Source: Bacteroidales bacterium (GTDB lineage Bacteria > Bacteroidota > Bacteroidia > Bacteroidales > UBA932). Taken from it: a DNA stretch of 64,000 nucleotides. A program made the position numbers and the translations under genes. Numbering within the stretch: position 1 is the first letter of the stretch; each line of letters starts with the position of its first letter. A model generated the notes under the pieces. The model saw nothing but the letters and a program-made list of their open reading frames with translations. It had not been told where the DNA came from and made no database searches. Below, piece by piece: positions 38,155-49,672 of this stretch. Location of the stretch: contig JAKSKN010000001.1 in NCBI GenBank assembly GCA_024401695.1, positions 248,001 to 312,000 of the forward strand. Direction: 5' to 3'.

Positions 38155-38750
38155 TTCTTTATGGCTAATCGAAATTTCAGGTTGAAAAATTGAGTATAGA
38201 CATATCTATGAAAAGAGGGAGTTTGGTTGAAAAGCCATTCTCCCTCTTCTATTGTTCATCGCAATTTGAGGTTGAAAACCACATACGGTTGTATCAGTAT
38301 TTAATGGACCGTATAGACTTAGGAGTCGTAAGTATATCTTTCTTGGGGTGGGGGGCTGTAAAAACTCAGTGTGTTTACCGCAGTTTTGTTCATACGTATG
38401 CGCGGATGAAACAGGATTGCTTAGATGGCGTGAAGTATATACGTTTGCGGCACGGCTGGACGTGATTCAGATGCCGGAGCCTGCCGCTGAGAAGTCGGTA
38501 AATAAAAATCAAGTAACGGGAACCCTGCTTCCAGGCACTTCCAGACGCTTTCCGCGTAACTTGAGGCCGAAAATAAAGCCTCAATTTACGCCAATATCCA
38601 TTCTACGCACCTGAGGAGCGTATCCACGTAACTTGAATTCAGCTTTCGCTGCTGATCTGCACGGATAAAACGTACATCGGTATGGAATGTAAAAGCATAC
38701 GTCTTGAAATCCTCCGAATGTGTTTTTGAATAAAGTCCTGTGTTGCTGTT
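38155..38750. other. Gene-poor intergenic region with degenerate repeats
   Basis: I see no convincing gene here; the open frames are short and unlike known proteins. Several related motifs recur: GGTTGAAAA at about 38180, 38225 and 38270, and CGYAAYTTGA at about 38257, 38555 and 38633. There is a 9-bp hairpin AAGAGGGAG/CTCCCTCTT (38213-38248) and an inverted repeat GCGTAACTTGAGGC/GCCTCAATTTACGC (38554-38591, one mismatch). The stretch looks like decayed, possibly transferred, DNA beside the A/T-rich Fic gene. Confidence 0.5.
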
Positions 38751-39866
38751 TCAACATTCAGATGAGAGTGTGTCCATCAGTTCTGTATTGAGCCAAACAT
38801 ACTCTTTGCCTATCTTGTTTTTCGCGAGTAATCCAATAGATTCAAGTTCTGAAAGGTACTTTTTGGCGGTATTGACGCTCTTGATTCTTTCACTGACAAG
38901 ATTTTTTGGCCGGATATATGGCTGCTCAAACAATTTTGCAATATCAATTTTGGATAGGGAAGGGTTAAGAGACAGGATTTGCTGTTCCACCTTCATCATT
39001 AAAGAACGTATCTGCTCAATTTTATATATTGTAAAGTCAGACGTCTGAATTACAGCAGTAAGCATAAAGGTTAACCATTCCTTCCAATTCCGCATCCCTG
39101 TAACACCGCTCAAAGCATAGGAATAGTCGTCTTTGTTTTGAATAATATATGAGCTGAGGTACAAAATCGGCATGTCAAGAAGGCCCTTGTCAATGAGATA
39201 AAGAATACAAAGAATTCTTCCTGTTCTGCCGTTGCCGTCACGGAATGGGTGAATTGCCTCAAATTGATAATGGGCCATTGCCATCTTGAGCAAAGGGTCA
39301 ATCGGATATCGCTGATCATCGTTCATAAATTCCAGCATATCGGACAACATCTTTTCAACTACACCCTTACCTCTTGGAGGAGTATAGAAGGTTTCACCTA
39401 TAAGGCTGCCCCATCCGCGTTTCTTTATGACGACCTCTGCCTGATATGGCCTTATCCCATCATAGGCCTGCTTGACGCGCCGATAAATCTTTATGAGAGA
39501 ATCTACTGTTATTCCCCCTTCTTCCCTGATTGTCTTGAAACCTTCCCATAAAGCTTCCCGGTAATGAAGAATTTCCTTCGCCGGCCCCTGTACAACCTCA
39601 TCTTCCTGGTATGCCAAAGCTTTATATAGCTCATCATCAGTGGTAAAAATGTTTTCAATGGCACTACTTGCTTTGGCTTCACGCAAAGCTATTGTGTTAA
39701 TGAAAATCGACTGGTTCGGAAGCATCGCTGCAATGCCCTTCAGCTCGGCAAGTTTTCTACTGGCAGAGGTCAAAAGTGTATAAAGTTCTTCGTCCCGATA
39801 GTATTCGGCAGAAGGGGGCAAGGCCGGCAGGTCATTATAGGGTATGTTTCTATCGTAAGGCTGCAT
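38751..39866 (-). CDS. Fic family protein (putative AMP transferase)
   Basis: A 371-aa Fic-fold protein. The active-site loop is HPFRDGNGRTGR (residues 206-217), the full consensus for AMP transfer from ATP to a target hydroxyl. An inhibitory helix motif SSAIEN (residues 67-72) lies N-terminal, which makes it a class II, self-inhibited Fic. The last 80 or so residues look like a winged helix (DIAKLFEQ..PKNLVSERI..AKKYLSELESIGLL), suggesting DNA binding and autoregulation. The gene is clearly more A/T-rich than its neighbours, hinting at transfer. No antitoxin gene is adjacent, which fits internal inhibition. The target is unknown. Confidence 0.9.
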   Translation of the reverse strand: MQPYDRNIPYNDLPALPPSAEYYRDEELYTLLTSASRKLAELKGIAAMLPNQSIFINTIALREAKASSAIENIFTTDDELYKALAYQEDEVVQGPAKEILHYREALWEGFKTIREEGGITVDSLIKIYRRVKQAYDGIRPYQAEVVIKKRGWGSLIGETFYTPPRGKGVVEKMLSDMLEFMNDDQRYPIDPLLKMAMAHYQFEAIHPFRDGNGRTGRILCILYLIDKGLLDMPILYLSSYIIQNKDDYSYALSGVTGMRNWKEWLTFMLTAVIQTSDFTIYKIEQIRSLMMKVEQQILSLNPSLSKIDIAKLFEQPYIRPKNLVSERIKSVNTAKKYLSELESIGLLAKNKIGKEYVWLNTELMDTLSSEC

Positions 39867-39868
39867 AA

Positions 39869-39935
39869 ATTGACAGATTTTGTTTTACCTGTCAAATATA
39901 GGCAATTTTTGACAGATGCCAAATAATCTGTCAAA
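39869..39935 (-). promoter_or_regulatory. Paired operator sites of the Fic gene
   Basis: Two inverted-repeat pairs share the half-site TTGACAGAT: 39870-39878 with CTGTCAA at 39889-39895, and 39909-39917 with ATCTGTCAA at 39926-39934. The upstream pair brackets the -33 element, and the other spans the region between the -7 box and the start codon. This is the layout of an autorepressed promoter. Confidence 0.7.
39893..39923 (-). promoter_or_regulatory. Promoter of the Fic gene
   Basis: On the minus strand TTTG (39923-39920), exactly 19 bp, then TATATTTG (39900-39893). This is a consensus Bacteroidetes promoter, embedded in the operator repeats. The transcript would start about 20 nt before the ATG. 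Confidence 0.75.
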
Positions 39936-39954
39936 TTTTATAAATGGGGCGGTA

Positions 39955-39990
39955 AAAACGTACATGGATATTGGAAACGATGTACGTTTT
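39955..39990 (-). terminator. Intrinsic terminator downstream of uvrB
   Basis: Perfect 11-bp stem AAAACGTACAT/ATGTACGTTTT with a 14-nt loop; on the minus strand the right arm runs into a T tract. A second small palindrome, CGCGAGTGACTCGCG, lies nearer the uvrB stop at about 40026-40040. Confidence 0.65.
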
Positions 39991-40044
39991 GTGTACATCC
40001 GTCTGCACGGATGATTCGTACAGACGCGAGTGACTCGCGCCTTT

Positions 40045-42243
<2,199 letters not shown>

Positions 42244-42253
42244 AACATTCCGA

Positions 42254-43381
42254 TTATTCTTGATTATAAGTATGAAGGCTTCGGCTTGACGATGGGAGAT
42301 AGTTCACGCCATACCAGGTCATCTGCATAGCGAGGAAAGCCAGGATGGTAAAAGCCAGGACCGCCCTTTTCTTCGGGATATGCATTCCGGCAAGGGTCAG
42401 CAGCCAGGTCACGGCAGCCCAGCACTCCTTTGTGTCCCAGGTCCAGTAATCGCCCCAGGCCTGTTGCGCCCAGGCGGCACCGCACAGCATCCCTGCCAGC
42501 AGAAGCGACGATGCCGTGGAAAGGAGTTTGCCCGGAAGGGCTTCCGGCACCTTTTGCGAGAACAACCGGGCAATGCCGGCGATTACTGCCATAGCCAGGA
42601 TTGAATAGGCCAGCATATAGACAATAAGGTGCGGTATGAACCACAGGCTCCTGAGCGCAGGGACCAGCGTCCCTAAATTTATCCTTGCAATTGAAAGCAC
42701 GGCAAAGGCCGCGGCCAGCGCCACTGCCGCCACAGGCATCTTCCAGCTGTTCCAGACTGTTTTCAGGCTCAGCAGAGCCGCAAGCGCAAGCAATATCGCG
42801 CCCAGCGCCACTACCGGCAGCAATGGGTCACGCACAATTTTCAGCACAGAGGATACACCTCCGTCGAAGTCATAGCCGGACTGATATATGCGGTATCCCC
42901 TGTACCTGCAGGGATGGTTGACACTGGTCTGCATAGTCCTGCCGTCGATGTCCAGGGTACTGGTGTATTGTTTCGGGCTCGTCCCGTCATCGTAGGTGTC
43001 GATGCGGAAATCCTGCAGCGAGATGCTGAAAGGCAGCGTGACCACATAGCCGTTCCTGTCAAATGCCGTCCGGGACCCGCCTCCGTCCGTGAATGCCTCC
43101 ATCTGCACATCGGTACGGAACAACGCGCCCGACAGGCCTCCTGACAGGACCAGGAACATCCCGAGGTGGCTCATCAGGGAGCAGATGGATCTGGTCCGGA
43201 GATCTCCTGCCACGGCCATTCCGAGCAGGAACAGCAGGATGACCACCACCGGAACGAACGTCCAGTGGTGATGCAATTCATATCCCCAGGTACCCTCGAC
43301 CGCGACCAGAACAGTTGAAACCGCGAGCAGGATGACCGGCAGCCACCGTCTCAGGAAACCCGATTTCTGCAATTCAGCCAT
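42254..43381 (-). CDS. Cytochrome c biogenesis protein, ResB-like part plus CcsA
   Basis: A 375-aa membrane protein of system II cytochrome c maturation, which handles heme and attaches it to apocytochromes. The first part (two helices, then a periplasmic segment at about 90-175 with [18 protein letters not shown] and [12 protein letters not shown]) resembles a shortened ResB. The second part is CcsA-like with several helices and the heme-handling tryptophan motif [14 protein letters not shown] starting at residue 309. Separate ResB proteins are usually longer, so this is a compact fusion. Bacteroides relatives often place such genes beside nrfHA; here the neighbour is uvrB, 10 bp downstream. 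Confidence 0.82.
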   Translation of the reverse strand: MAELQKSGFLRRWLPVILLAVSTVLVAVEGTWGYELHHHWTFVPVVVILLFLLGMAVAGDLRTRSICSLMSHLGMFLVLSGGLSGALFRTDVQMEAFTDGGGSRTAFDRNGYVVTLPFSISLQDFRIDTYDDGTSPKQYTSTLDIDGRTMQTSVNHPCRYRGYRIYQSGYDFDGGVSSVLKIVRDPLLPVVALGAILLALAALLSLKTVWNSWKMPVAAVALAAAFAVLSIARINLGTLVPALRSLWFIPHLIVYMLAYSILAMAVIAGIARLFSQKVPEALPGKLLSTASSLLLAGMLCGAAWAQQAWGDYWTWDTKECWAAVTWLLTLAGMHIPKKRAVLAFTILAFLAMQMTWYGVNYLPSSSRSLHTYNQE

Positions 43382-43453
43382 AACCTCGCTAAGTTACATA
43401 ATAAATCGACGATTTAAGCCATTTGTGCATATTTATGTCTATCTTTACGACCT

Positions 43454-44506
43454 ATGAAGAAAGTGATTGCACTATTGTTCCTTGCAGTGCTGGCTGTGGG
43501 GGCGCTTATCGGATGGGGATGGTATCAGGACAACAGGATGCCGAACTTCAAGGGCAGCGCCGACATATACGTCCGCCCCGGCGACACCGTCGAAGACGTC
43601 ATCGGCCAGATCAAGGAGCAGACGACGATCATCAACGAGAACCGCCTGCGTGCAGTGTTTGAGGAGAAGCAGGTCAAGGACTACCTCAAACCGGGATATT
43701 TCCGTCTCGGAAAGAGCAACTCCAGCGTCTATGCCGCGCGTATGTTCAACAACGGCTGGCAGTCACCGGTGCGCCTGACCCTTTCGGGCAACCTCCGCAT
43801 CAAGTCCAACATCGCGGCGAAGGTCGCCAGCCAGATGCTGGTCGACTCGCTCACCGTACTCAACGCCCTCAACGACCCGGAGTTCCTCAAGCAGTTCGGA
43901 TGCACCCCGCAGACCGTTTTCTCAGTGCTTGTCCCTGACACCTACGAAATCTACTGGACAGCCTCGGTACAGGAAATCTTCGAAAAGAACAAGAAGGCCG
44001 CCGACGCCATCTGGACAGAGGAGAACCTGTCACGCGCCGAAGCTCTCGGCCTCACCCGCAAGCAGGCCTCGATCCTGGCGTCAATCGTCGCAAGCGAATC
44101 GAACTATGTCCCCGAGCTTCCTCTCATCGCAGGCGTCTACCTCAACCGGCTCACCATAGGAATGCCCCTCCAGGCCGATCCTACAGTAGCCTTCTGCTTC
44201 GATTACAAACCGGAAAGGATACTCAAGAGGCACCTTGAGGTCGATTCTCCATACAACACCTACAAATACAACGGACTGCCTCCCGGACCAATCTGCGTCC
44301 CTACACGCGAAGCGCTTGACGCAGTGCTCCACCCGGACTTCGGCGGCACACGCGGTTCGGGCGGCAACCTCTACTTCTGCGCCAACCCCGACTTCAGCGG
44401 CAAGCACATCTTCGCCAGGACCCTTACCCAGCACAACGCAAATGCAAGGGCCTTCCAGAACGAACTAACACGCCGTGCCCGAGCCAAACGCGCGGCAGGC
44501 AGATAG
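43454..44506 (+). CDS. mltG: Endolytic murein transglycosylase MltG
   Basis: Cleaves nascent peptidoglycan glycan strands at the inner membrane to set chain length. The 350-aa protein has one N-terminal membrane helix (VIALLFLAVLAVGALIGWGW), a LysM-like region, and the YceG catalytic domain. The catalytic glutamate is in ILASIVASESN, followed by LQADPTVAF, DSPYNTYKYNGLPPGPI and a closing YFCANPDFSGKHIFA. Its stop abuts the convergent rel stop with no gap. It is divergent from the ccsA-like gene. Confidence 0.94.
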   Translation: MKKVIALLFLAVLAVGALIGWGWYQDNRMPNFKGSADIYVRPGDTVEDVIGQIKEQTTIINENRLRAVFEEKQVKDYLKPGYFRLGKSNSSVYAARMFNNGWQSPVRLTLSGNLRIKSNIAAKVASQMLVDSLTVLNALNDPEFLKQFGCTPQTVFSVLVPDTYEIYWTASVQEIFEKNKKAADAIWTEENLSRAEALGLTRKQASILASIVASESNYVPELPLIAGVYLNRLTIGMPLQADPTVAFCFDYKPERILKRHLEVDSPYNTYKYNGLPPGPICVPTREALDAVLHPDFGGTRGSGGNLYFCANPDFSGKHIFARTLTQHNANARAFQNELTRRARAKRAAGR

Positions 44507-46621
44507 CTATACGCGCCGGACGTTCCTGACCAGCTTCAACATTGACAGTTGGGACATTATCTTGTCCAGCTCCAGATTGGAAGGGACAAGTATCTTGGCA
44601 TTCACCTCGTAGAGTTTTTCGTGGTTCTTCTCCCTCTCGGCGACATTGAATGCGCGTATCGATGCCTTGAACTGCCCTATGACATCCATTATTCCGGCAA
44701 TGGCCGTATGGTCGCAGGCCGCTTCTATTCGCAGTGCGACCTGGAAACTGCCCGTAGTCGGTGTGTCCTGCCAGATCACGTTCTGACAGCGATATGGGTA
44801 GCGCTCGTGCAGACGCGCGGCGTTAGGGCAATTGGTCCTGTGGATGGTGATGCCCTGCGAACGGGTGACAAAACCGAACACATCGTCTCCGAAGACCGGA
44901 GAGCAGCATCTGGCCATCTTGTACTCAAGACCCTTCACTCCCTTTGCATTTATGACGAGAATATCATCTGTGCCTGCCGAATAGTTTTTCCCGATATCGA
45001 CGAGCGGCTTCCCGGCATCCGCCTTCCGCAATTCCTCAAGATGAGCGGCGTTCTCGGCATCGCGGCCGACGATGAATGACTTCACATCATTGACATCGAT
45101 TTCCTCCCTGGCGATGGCGGCCATGAACGGCAGCACGGAGGAGTACTTATGGGCCTTCATATACTCCACGAGAAGGTCGTCAGGGAGCTCCAGCTTCCAG
45201 TTCTTGAGCCTGCGCTCAAGTATCTCGCGCCCTTCGGCCGCAGCCTTCCTCTCCTCAACGTCAAGCTCCTGCTTGATCTTGTTCCTCGCCTTGGATGTAA
45301 CGACGTACGCCAGCCAGTCGCGGCTCGGACGCTGGTTCTTCGAGGTCAGGATCTCGACGGAATCACCTGTCTTGAGCTTCTCCTTTATCTGCACCGCCTT
45401 GCCGTTGACACGGCCTCCAATACATTTGCAGCCCAGATTGCTATGTATGCTGAAAGCAAAGTCCAGAAGAGTCGCACCCACCGGCAGGATCTTCAATTCT
45501 CCGGTAGGCGTAAATACGAAAATGTCCTTGTCGGGAGCCTGCGGCATATCCTCGGCCTTGCCTTCAAGCGGATGCTCAAGAGCATAACGGACACTGGAAA
45601 GCCACCTGTCGAGGGTCTGTTCGTGCTGTATCCCCTTGTACGCCCAATGGGCGGCTGCGCCGTTTTCGGCCTCATAGTCCATCCTCTTCGTCCTGATCTG
45701 AACTTCAAGGTACGCTCCCTGCCTGTTCTTGACGGTGATATGCAGGGACTCGTACCCGTTGGGACGCGGTGTCGTAAGCCAGTCGCGCAGGCGGGATGTG
45801 TCCGGCTCGTATTCTTCGGTCACGTACGAATAGACTTTCCAGCAAAGGTCTTTCTCAAGTTTGCTGTCCGGCTCGCAGTCTATGATGAAACGGATGGCAA
45901 ACACGTCGAAGACCCCCTCGAACGGCACGTTCTGGGCCTGCATCTTCCTCTGTATGGAATATGCGCTCTTGGTGCGGACCTTCAGCTTATAGACTATGCC
46001 GGCATCTGAGAGTTTCTTCTTGAGAGGTTCGATGAACTCGAGCATCAGACGCTCGCGTTCCTTCTCCCCGGCCTTGAGCTTATTGGTGATGAGACGGAAC
46101 TGTTCGGGGGAATCATAGCGGAAATAGATATCCGCGAGTTCCTTGTTTATATTGTACAGCCCCAGCTGGTGCGCAAGAGGCATATAAAGCATCAGCGTCT
46201 CCAGAAGTTTCTGGTCACGTGATGCCTTGGGGAACATATTAAGGCTGCGCATCACCTCAAGCCGGTCGGCTATCTTGAGCACCACCACCCTCGGGTCCGA
46301 GGAATACTGGACTATGAGCTTCTTATAGTTCTCGGCTTCAAGCTTAGTATCCTTGGGCTTGATCGTGGATATCTTGTTCAGGCCGTCAACCATCTGCCGC
46401 ACGTCGGCGGGAAACTGGCTGATATCAATATCCCGGTGGACCCTGGTAGCCTCGTGCAGGAATACGGCGGCCACACATTCTTCAGGCAGACCGATCTCAT
46501 CCTGCACTATGAGCGCGACATTGTCGGCATGGCTGATGAAAGGGGTTGTGCCATCGTGACGGAACTCATCCCTCAAGGCCTCGGCGGCAATGGCTCTTGC
46601 CGATTTCAACAGGTTCTCCAT
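44507..46621 (-). CDS. rel: RelA/SpoT-family (p)ppGpp synthetase with degenerate HD domain
   Basis: Long-type stringent-response enzyme (704 aa): an HD-like region (about 1-160), synthetase domain (RTKSAYSIQRKM, FDVFAIRFIID, TPRPNGYESLHITV, LEVQIRT), TGS domain (IFVFTPTGELKILP, about 365-430) and C-terminal ACT domain. The synthetase looks intact. The hydrolase site does not: the usual LHDVVEDT reads LHEATRVH (Asp to Glu57, Glu-Asp to Arg60-Val61), and ADRLHNMR reads ADRLEVMR (Asn to Val123). It is therefore probably a synthesis-only enzyme, and a separate hydrolase should exist elsewhere. Its ATG touches the stop of the glucosaminidase gene, at the end of a six-gene run that starts with corA. 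Confidence 0.93.
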   Translation of the reverse strand: MENLLKSARAIAAEALRDEFRHDGTTPFISHADNVALIVQDEIGLPEECVAAVFLHEATRVHRDIDISQFPADVRQMVDGLNKISTIKPKDTKLEAENYKKLIVQYSSDPRVVVLKIADRLEVMRSLNMFPKASRDQKLLETLMLYMPLAHQLGLYNINKELADIYFRYDSPEQFRLITNKLKAGEKERERLMLEFIEPLKKKLSDAGIVYKLKVRTKSAYSIQRKMQAQNVPFEGVFDVFAIRFIIDCEPDSKLEKDLCWKVYSYVTEEYEPDTSRLRDWLTTPRPNGYESLHITVKNRQGAYLEVQIRTKRMDYEAENGAAAHWAYKGIQHEQTLDRWLSSVRYALEHPLEGKAEDMPQAPDKDIFVFTPTGELKILPVGATLLDFAFSIHSNLGCKCIGGRVNGKAVQIKEKLKTGDSVEILTSKNQRPSRDWLAYVVTSKARNKIKQELDVEERKAAAEGREILERRLKNWKLELPDDLLVEYMKAHKYSSVLPFMAAIAREEIDVNDVKSFIVGRDAENAAHLEELRKADAGKPLVDIGKNYSAGTDDILVINAKGVKGLEYKMARCCSPVFGDDVFGFVTRSQGITIHRTNCPNAARLHERYPYRCQNVIWQDTPTTGSFQVALRIEAACDHTAIAGIMDVIGQFKASIRAFNVAEREKNHEKLYEVNAKILVPSNLELDKIMSQLSMLKLVRNVRRV

Positions 46622-47410
46622 TTATCTCTTCGGGCTTATATAGACAATCTCACCTTCCTGCAATGGCTTGAGCGAACTCAGGCCATTGTATTTCAAAATC
46701 TCGTGCTTGAAAAGCCTGTAATGCCCGGCGATGGATTCATATGTCTCACCCGCTCTCGCGATGACATATTGCGCCCCATTCTTCCTGTAGACCTCCCTTG
46801 TAAGGGAGAAATCCAGCACCTCGCTGTAGACGGTCATATCCACAGGCTTCTCAACTTCTGCCGGCTTCTCCTCCGCCACAACGGCAGGAGCCTTCTCCTC
46901 AACCACCCTGCCGGTATCGAAACGCGCCAGGTCATACTCCTCGATGAGCTTGATCAGCTTCTGCGGATACGCGGGATCAGTTGCATACCCGGCCTTTTTC
47001 AGGCCGTTCGCCCAACCTTTGTAATCTCCTTTCTTAAGTTCAAAGAGGAAATCGTAACGCCTCCCGTTGCGAAGGAAATCCGAATGGTCCCTGAACGATG
47101 CCTCCGCATTGGAATATGCACGGAAGCACTCGTTCTGTATCTCGGCATCCTTGTGAATGGTCTTGCCCGTCCAGTCCTTGTGGCACTTCACACCGAAATG
47201 GTTGTTGCCTTCAACGGCAAGCATCGACCTTCCGGCATTCGACTCCAGCAGGCCCTGCGCCAGCGTGATGCTGGCGGGCACTCCTGTACGCTTCATCTCC
47301 TTTACGGCGACAGGGGCGTATTTCTTTATGTATGCCGTACGCGCATCTTCTGCAGCCGCTTCATTCAGAAACACCAGCCCCGCAAGAACTATGAACAAGA
47401 ACCTTTTCAC
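46622..47410 (-). CDS. Secreted glucosaminidase with C-terminal LysM domain
   Basis: Peptidoglycan hydrolase (262 aa). The signal peptide is MKRFLFIVLAGLVFLNEAAA. The glucosaminidase (GH73-like) domain follows, with the catalytic Glu in AQGLLESNAGRS and the family pattern NNHFGVKCHKDW, FRAYSNAEASFRDHSDFL, GYATDPAYPQKLIKLIE. A Pro/Glu/Ala/Lys-rich linker leads to one LysM repeat (ARAGETYESIAGHYRLFKHEI, about residues 213-260) for glycan binding. It starts 3 bp after the upstream GH3 gene and directly abuts rel, so it is probably co-transcribed with both. Confidence 0.92.
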   Translation of the reverse strand: MKRFLFIVLAGLVFLNEAAAEDARTAYIKKYAPVAVKEMKRTGVPASITLAQGLLESNAGRSMLAVEGNNHFGVKCHKDWTGKTIHKDAEIQNECFRAYSNAEASFRDHSDFLRNGRRYDFLFELKKGDYKGWANGLKKAGYATDPAYPQKLIKLIEEYDLARFDTGRVVEEKAPAVVAEEKPAEVEKPVDMTVYSEVLDFSLTREVYRKNGAQYVIARAGETYESIAGHYRLFKHEILKYNGLSSLKPLQEGEIVYISPKR

Positions 47411-47413
47411 GAA

Positions 47414-49672
47414 TTATTTCAAGCCAATGAGTGATACAAAACAATTGAGACGTATATCCTTTGAGGAACTTCCTACCAAAATATCCAGCCTGCCGCCTTC
47501 TACTGCCCAGCCATTCTTTTCAACATCCCAGTAGCGAAGGTCCTCTACAGGGACGCTCAAGGTCACCCGACGGCTCTCCCCAGCCTTTAACGAGACACGC
47601 TGGAATGCCTTGAGTTCCTTTGCAGGCCATTCTATCTTCGCCTCCGGACGGCCAACATACAGCTGGGCCACCTCTTCCGCATCCATATTGCCGCAGTTCC
47701 TTACTGTGAAGCTGACCTTGATACGGTCGTCCATCTCGAACTGCCCGGCTGACACCTTGATGTCGCTATACTCGAAATCGACATACGACAAGCCGTATCC
47801 GAATGGATAGAGGACCGGGATGAACTTGGTATCGAACCATCTGTAACCGACCAGCAGACCTTCGGTATATTCCGACGTCTGCTTGTAGCGAGGCATGCGG
47901 GGGCCGCGCTGGCCAACGATATCCTTGCGGTACTTCGCGCCGAAGAGGTCTTCCTCCGCCTCTTCTTCAGGCGGGAAGTTATGAAGCGCATATGCGGGTG
48001 AATCCTGAAGCTTGAATGGGATTGAGAACGGGAGCTTGCCGGACGGAGCTATGTCTCCAAAAAGCACTTCCGCCAGGGCAGTTCCACCTTCCAGGCCGTT
48101 CCACCATCCCTGAAGCAGGGCGGCAGAGCACTCGGTCACAGACGCAAGCTCACAAGGGCCACCGGAAATCACGACGGTCACGAGGTTCGGATTGGCTGCG
48201 GCAAGAGCATACGCTATGGCATCCTGACCGACGGGGAGCTTGATGTCCGTCCTGTCCATACCTTCAGACTCTATCGTCTTGTTGGTTCCGCAGAAATAGA
48301 GCACTACGTCGGCTTCGCGGGCAAGCGCGAGCGCCTCTTCGAGCATTGCGGGATCTGCAGGCTCATCAAGGGCCACGGCGACGTCCGGTCCGGTCTGACC
48401 GGTCCAGCGGGCGAACATCCCGAGATAATTCTTGTATGCCGGTGCATAATCCACCTCAACTCCTTCCGGGGCACGTTTCCTGATGCCGGCCAGCGGAGTG
48501 ATTTCGTATGGAGTCTTCACTCCCGCACCCATTCCGCCGGAGGCGGTGAAGGCATCGGCGTTCCGTCCGATCACGGCTATCTTCCTGATATCAGGTGAGA
48601 GGGGCAGGATGCCATTGTTCTGGAGGAGGACGATGGACTTTTCCGCGACGGTCCTGGCAATTGCGCGGGTCTCAGGCTGCGAGGCCTGGACCTTGTTGGC
48701 CTCGTCTTCCGGGACCGGCCTGACAGCAAGACGAAGTCTGAGGATTTCGCGGACCTTTGCATCCACGATGTCCTCTGTCAACGCGCCTGTGGCGATTGAA
48801 TCGATGACGGGCCGGCCGAGATAGTTGTCCCCGGTCATCTGCACGTTGAGCCCGTGCAGGGCCGCACCCATTGTGCTGTGGGTTCCGCCCCAGTCTGAAA
48901 CGGTCATTCCCTTGAATCCCCATTCGTCGCGGAGAATCTCATTCAGGAGATGCTCGTTCTCGGAGCAATAGTCTCCGTTTACCTTGTTGTATGCAGGCAT
49001 CACGCACATCGCTCCGCCCTCACGGACTGCTGCCTCGAACGGCTTGAGATATATTTCGCGCATCGTACGCTCATCGGCGATCACATTCACGGAACCGCGG
49101 TTGGTCTCCTGGTTATTAAGGGCGAAATGCTTGATGCAGGCGGCTGTGCCGGCATCCTGCATACCTTTCACATAGCCCACTGCAAGACGGGCGCTGAGGA
49201 AAGGATCCTCGCTGAGATACTCATAAGAACGGCCTCCCACAGGCAGACGCTGGATATTGATGGCAGGGCCGAGCATAACGTCCTTACCACGGCGGCGAGC
49301 CTCCTGGCCTATGCCGTTTCCGTAGCTGTACGCCAGTTCAGGCGACCAGGTGGCGGCGAGGGCCGAACCTGTCGGGAAATATGTCGCGGAATCCATCTGC
49401 CAGCCAAGCGGACGGAAGCCGTCGCCAACCTCCTCCCTGACGCCGAACGGACCGTCGGCATACTTTATGTCCTGAATGCCCAGGCGCGGCACGCCCTCGG
49501 AAGACATAATGGTCTTCGAATGCAGCATCTGCACCTTTTCCTCAAGGGTCATCTGCGCAATGATGGCGTCAATCTCATCTTCGTGCCTCATCAGGACATC
49601 CTGAGGGCATCTGGTTTCGGTGCATCCCAGGAGCACCAGCGCCAGGACAGCGGAATAGATTATTTTTCGCAT
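47414..49672 (-). CDS. GH3 beta-glucosidase-like lipoprotein
   Basis: Family 3 glycoside hydrolase (752 aa), acting on beta-linked glucosides or xylosides. The start at 49672 gives a lipoprotein signal ending in LVLLGC, so the enzyme is probably anchored in a membrane. The (alpha/beta)8 domain carries the nucleophile Asp in GMTVSDWGG. The alpha/beta sandwich (GGMGAGVKTPYEI, GCGL-equivalent region) and a C-terminal fibronectin III-like domain follow. It overlaps the 3' end of the preceding GH3 gene by 13 bp. A different cell location from its soluble neighbour suggests division of labour on the same substrate. Confidence 0.9.
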   Translation of the reverse strand: MRKIIYSAVLALVLLGCTETRCPQDVLMRHEDEIDAIIAQMTLEEKVQMLHSKTIMSSEGVPRLGIQDIKYADGPFGVREEVGDGFRPLGWQMDSATYFPTGSALAATWSPELAYSYGNGIGQEARRRGKDVMLGPAINIQRLPVGGRSYEYLSEDPFLSARLAVGYVKGMQDAGTAACIKHFALNNQETNRGSVNVIADERTMREIYLKPFEAAVREGGAMCVMPAYNKVNGDYCSENEHLLNEILRDEWGFKGMTVSDWGGTHSTMGAALHGLNVQMTGDNYLGRPVIDSIATGALTEDIVDAKVREILRLRLAVRPVPEDEANKVQASQPETRAIARTVAEKSIVLLQNNGILPLSPDIRKIAVIGRNADAFTASGGMGAGVKTPYEITPLAGIRKRAPEGVEVDYAPAYKNYLGMFARWTGQTGPDVAVALDEPADPAMLEEALALAREADVVLYFCGTNKTIESEGMDRTDIKLPVGQDAIAYALAAANPNLVTVVISGGPCELASVTECSAALLQGWWNGLEGGTALAEVLFGDIAPSGKLPFSIPFKLQDSPAYALHNFPPEEEAEEDLFGAKYRKDIVGQRGPRMPRYKQTSEYTEGLLVGYRWFDTKFIPVLYPFGYGLSYVDFEYSDIKVSAGQFEMDDRIKVSFTVRNCGNMDAEEVAQLYVGRPEAKIEWPAKELKAFQRVSLKAGESRRVTLSVPVEDLRYWDVEKNGWAVEGGRLDILVGSSSKDIRLNCFVSLIGLK

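Noticed and set aside
38190-38614. Short open frames of 88-91 codons in the gene-poor region
   Set aside because: No ribosome-binding site, promoter or family resemblance; composition is like non-coding DNA.
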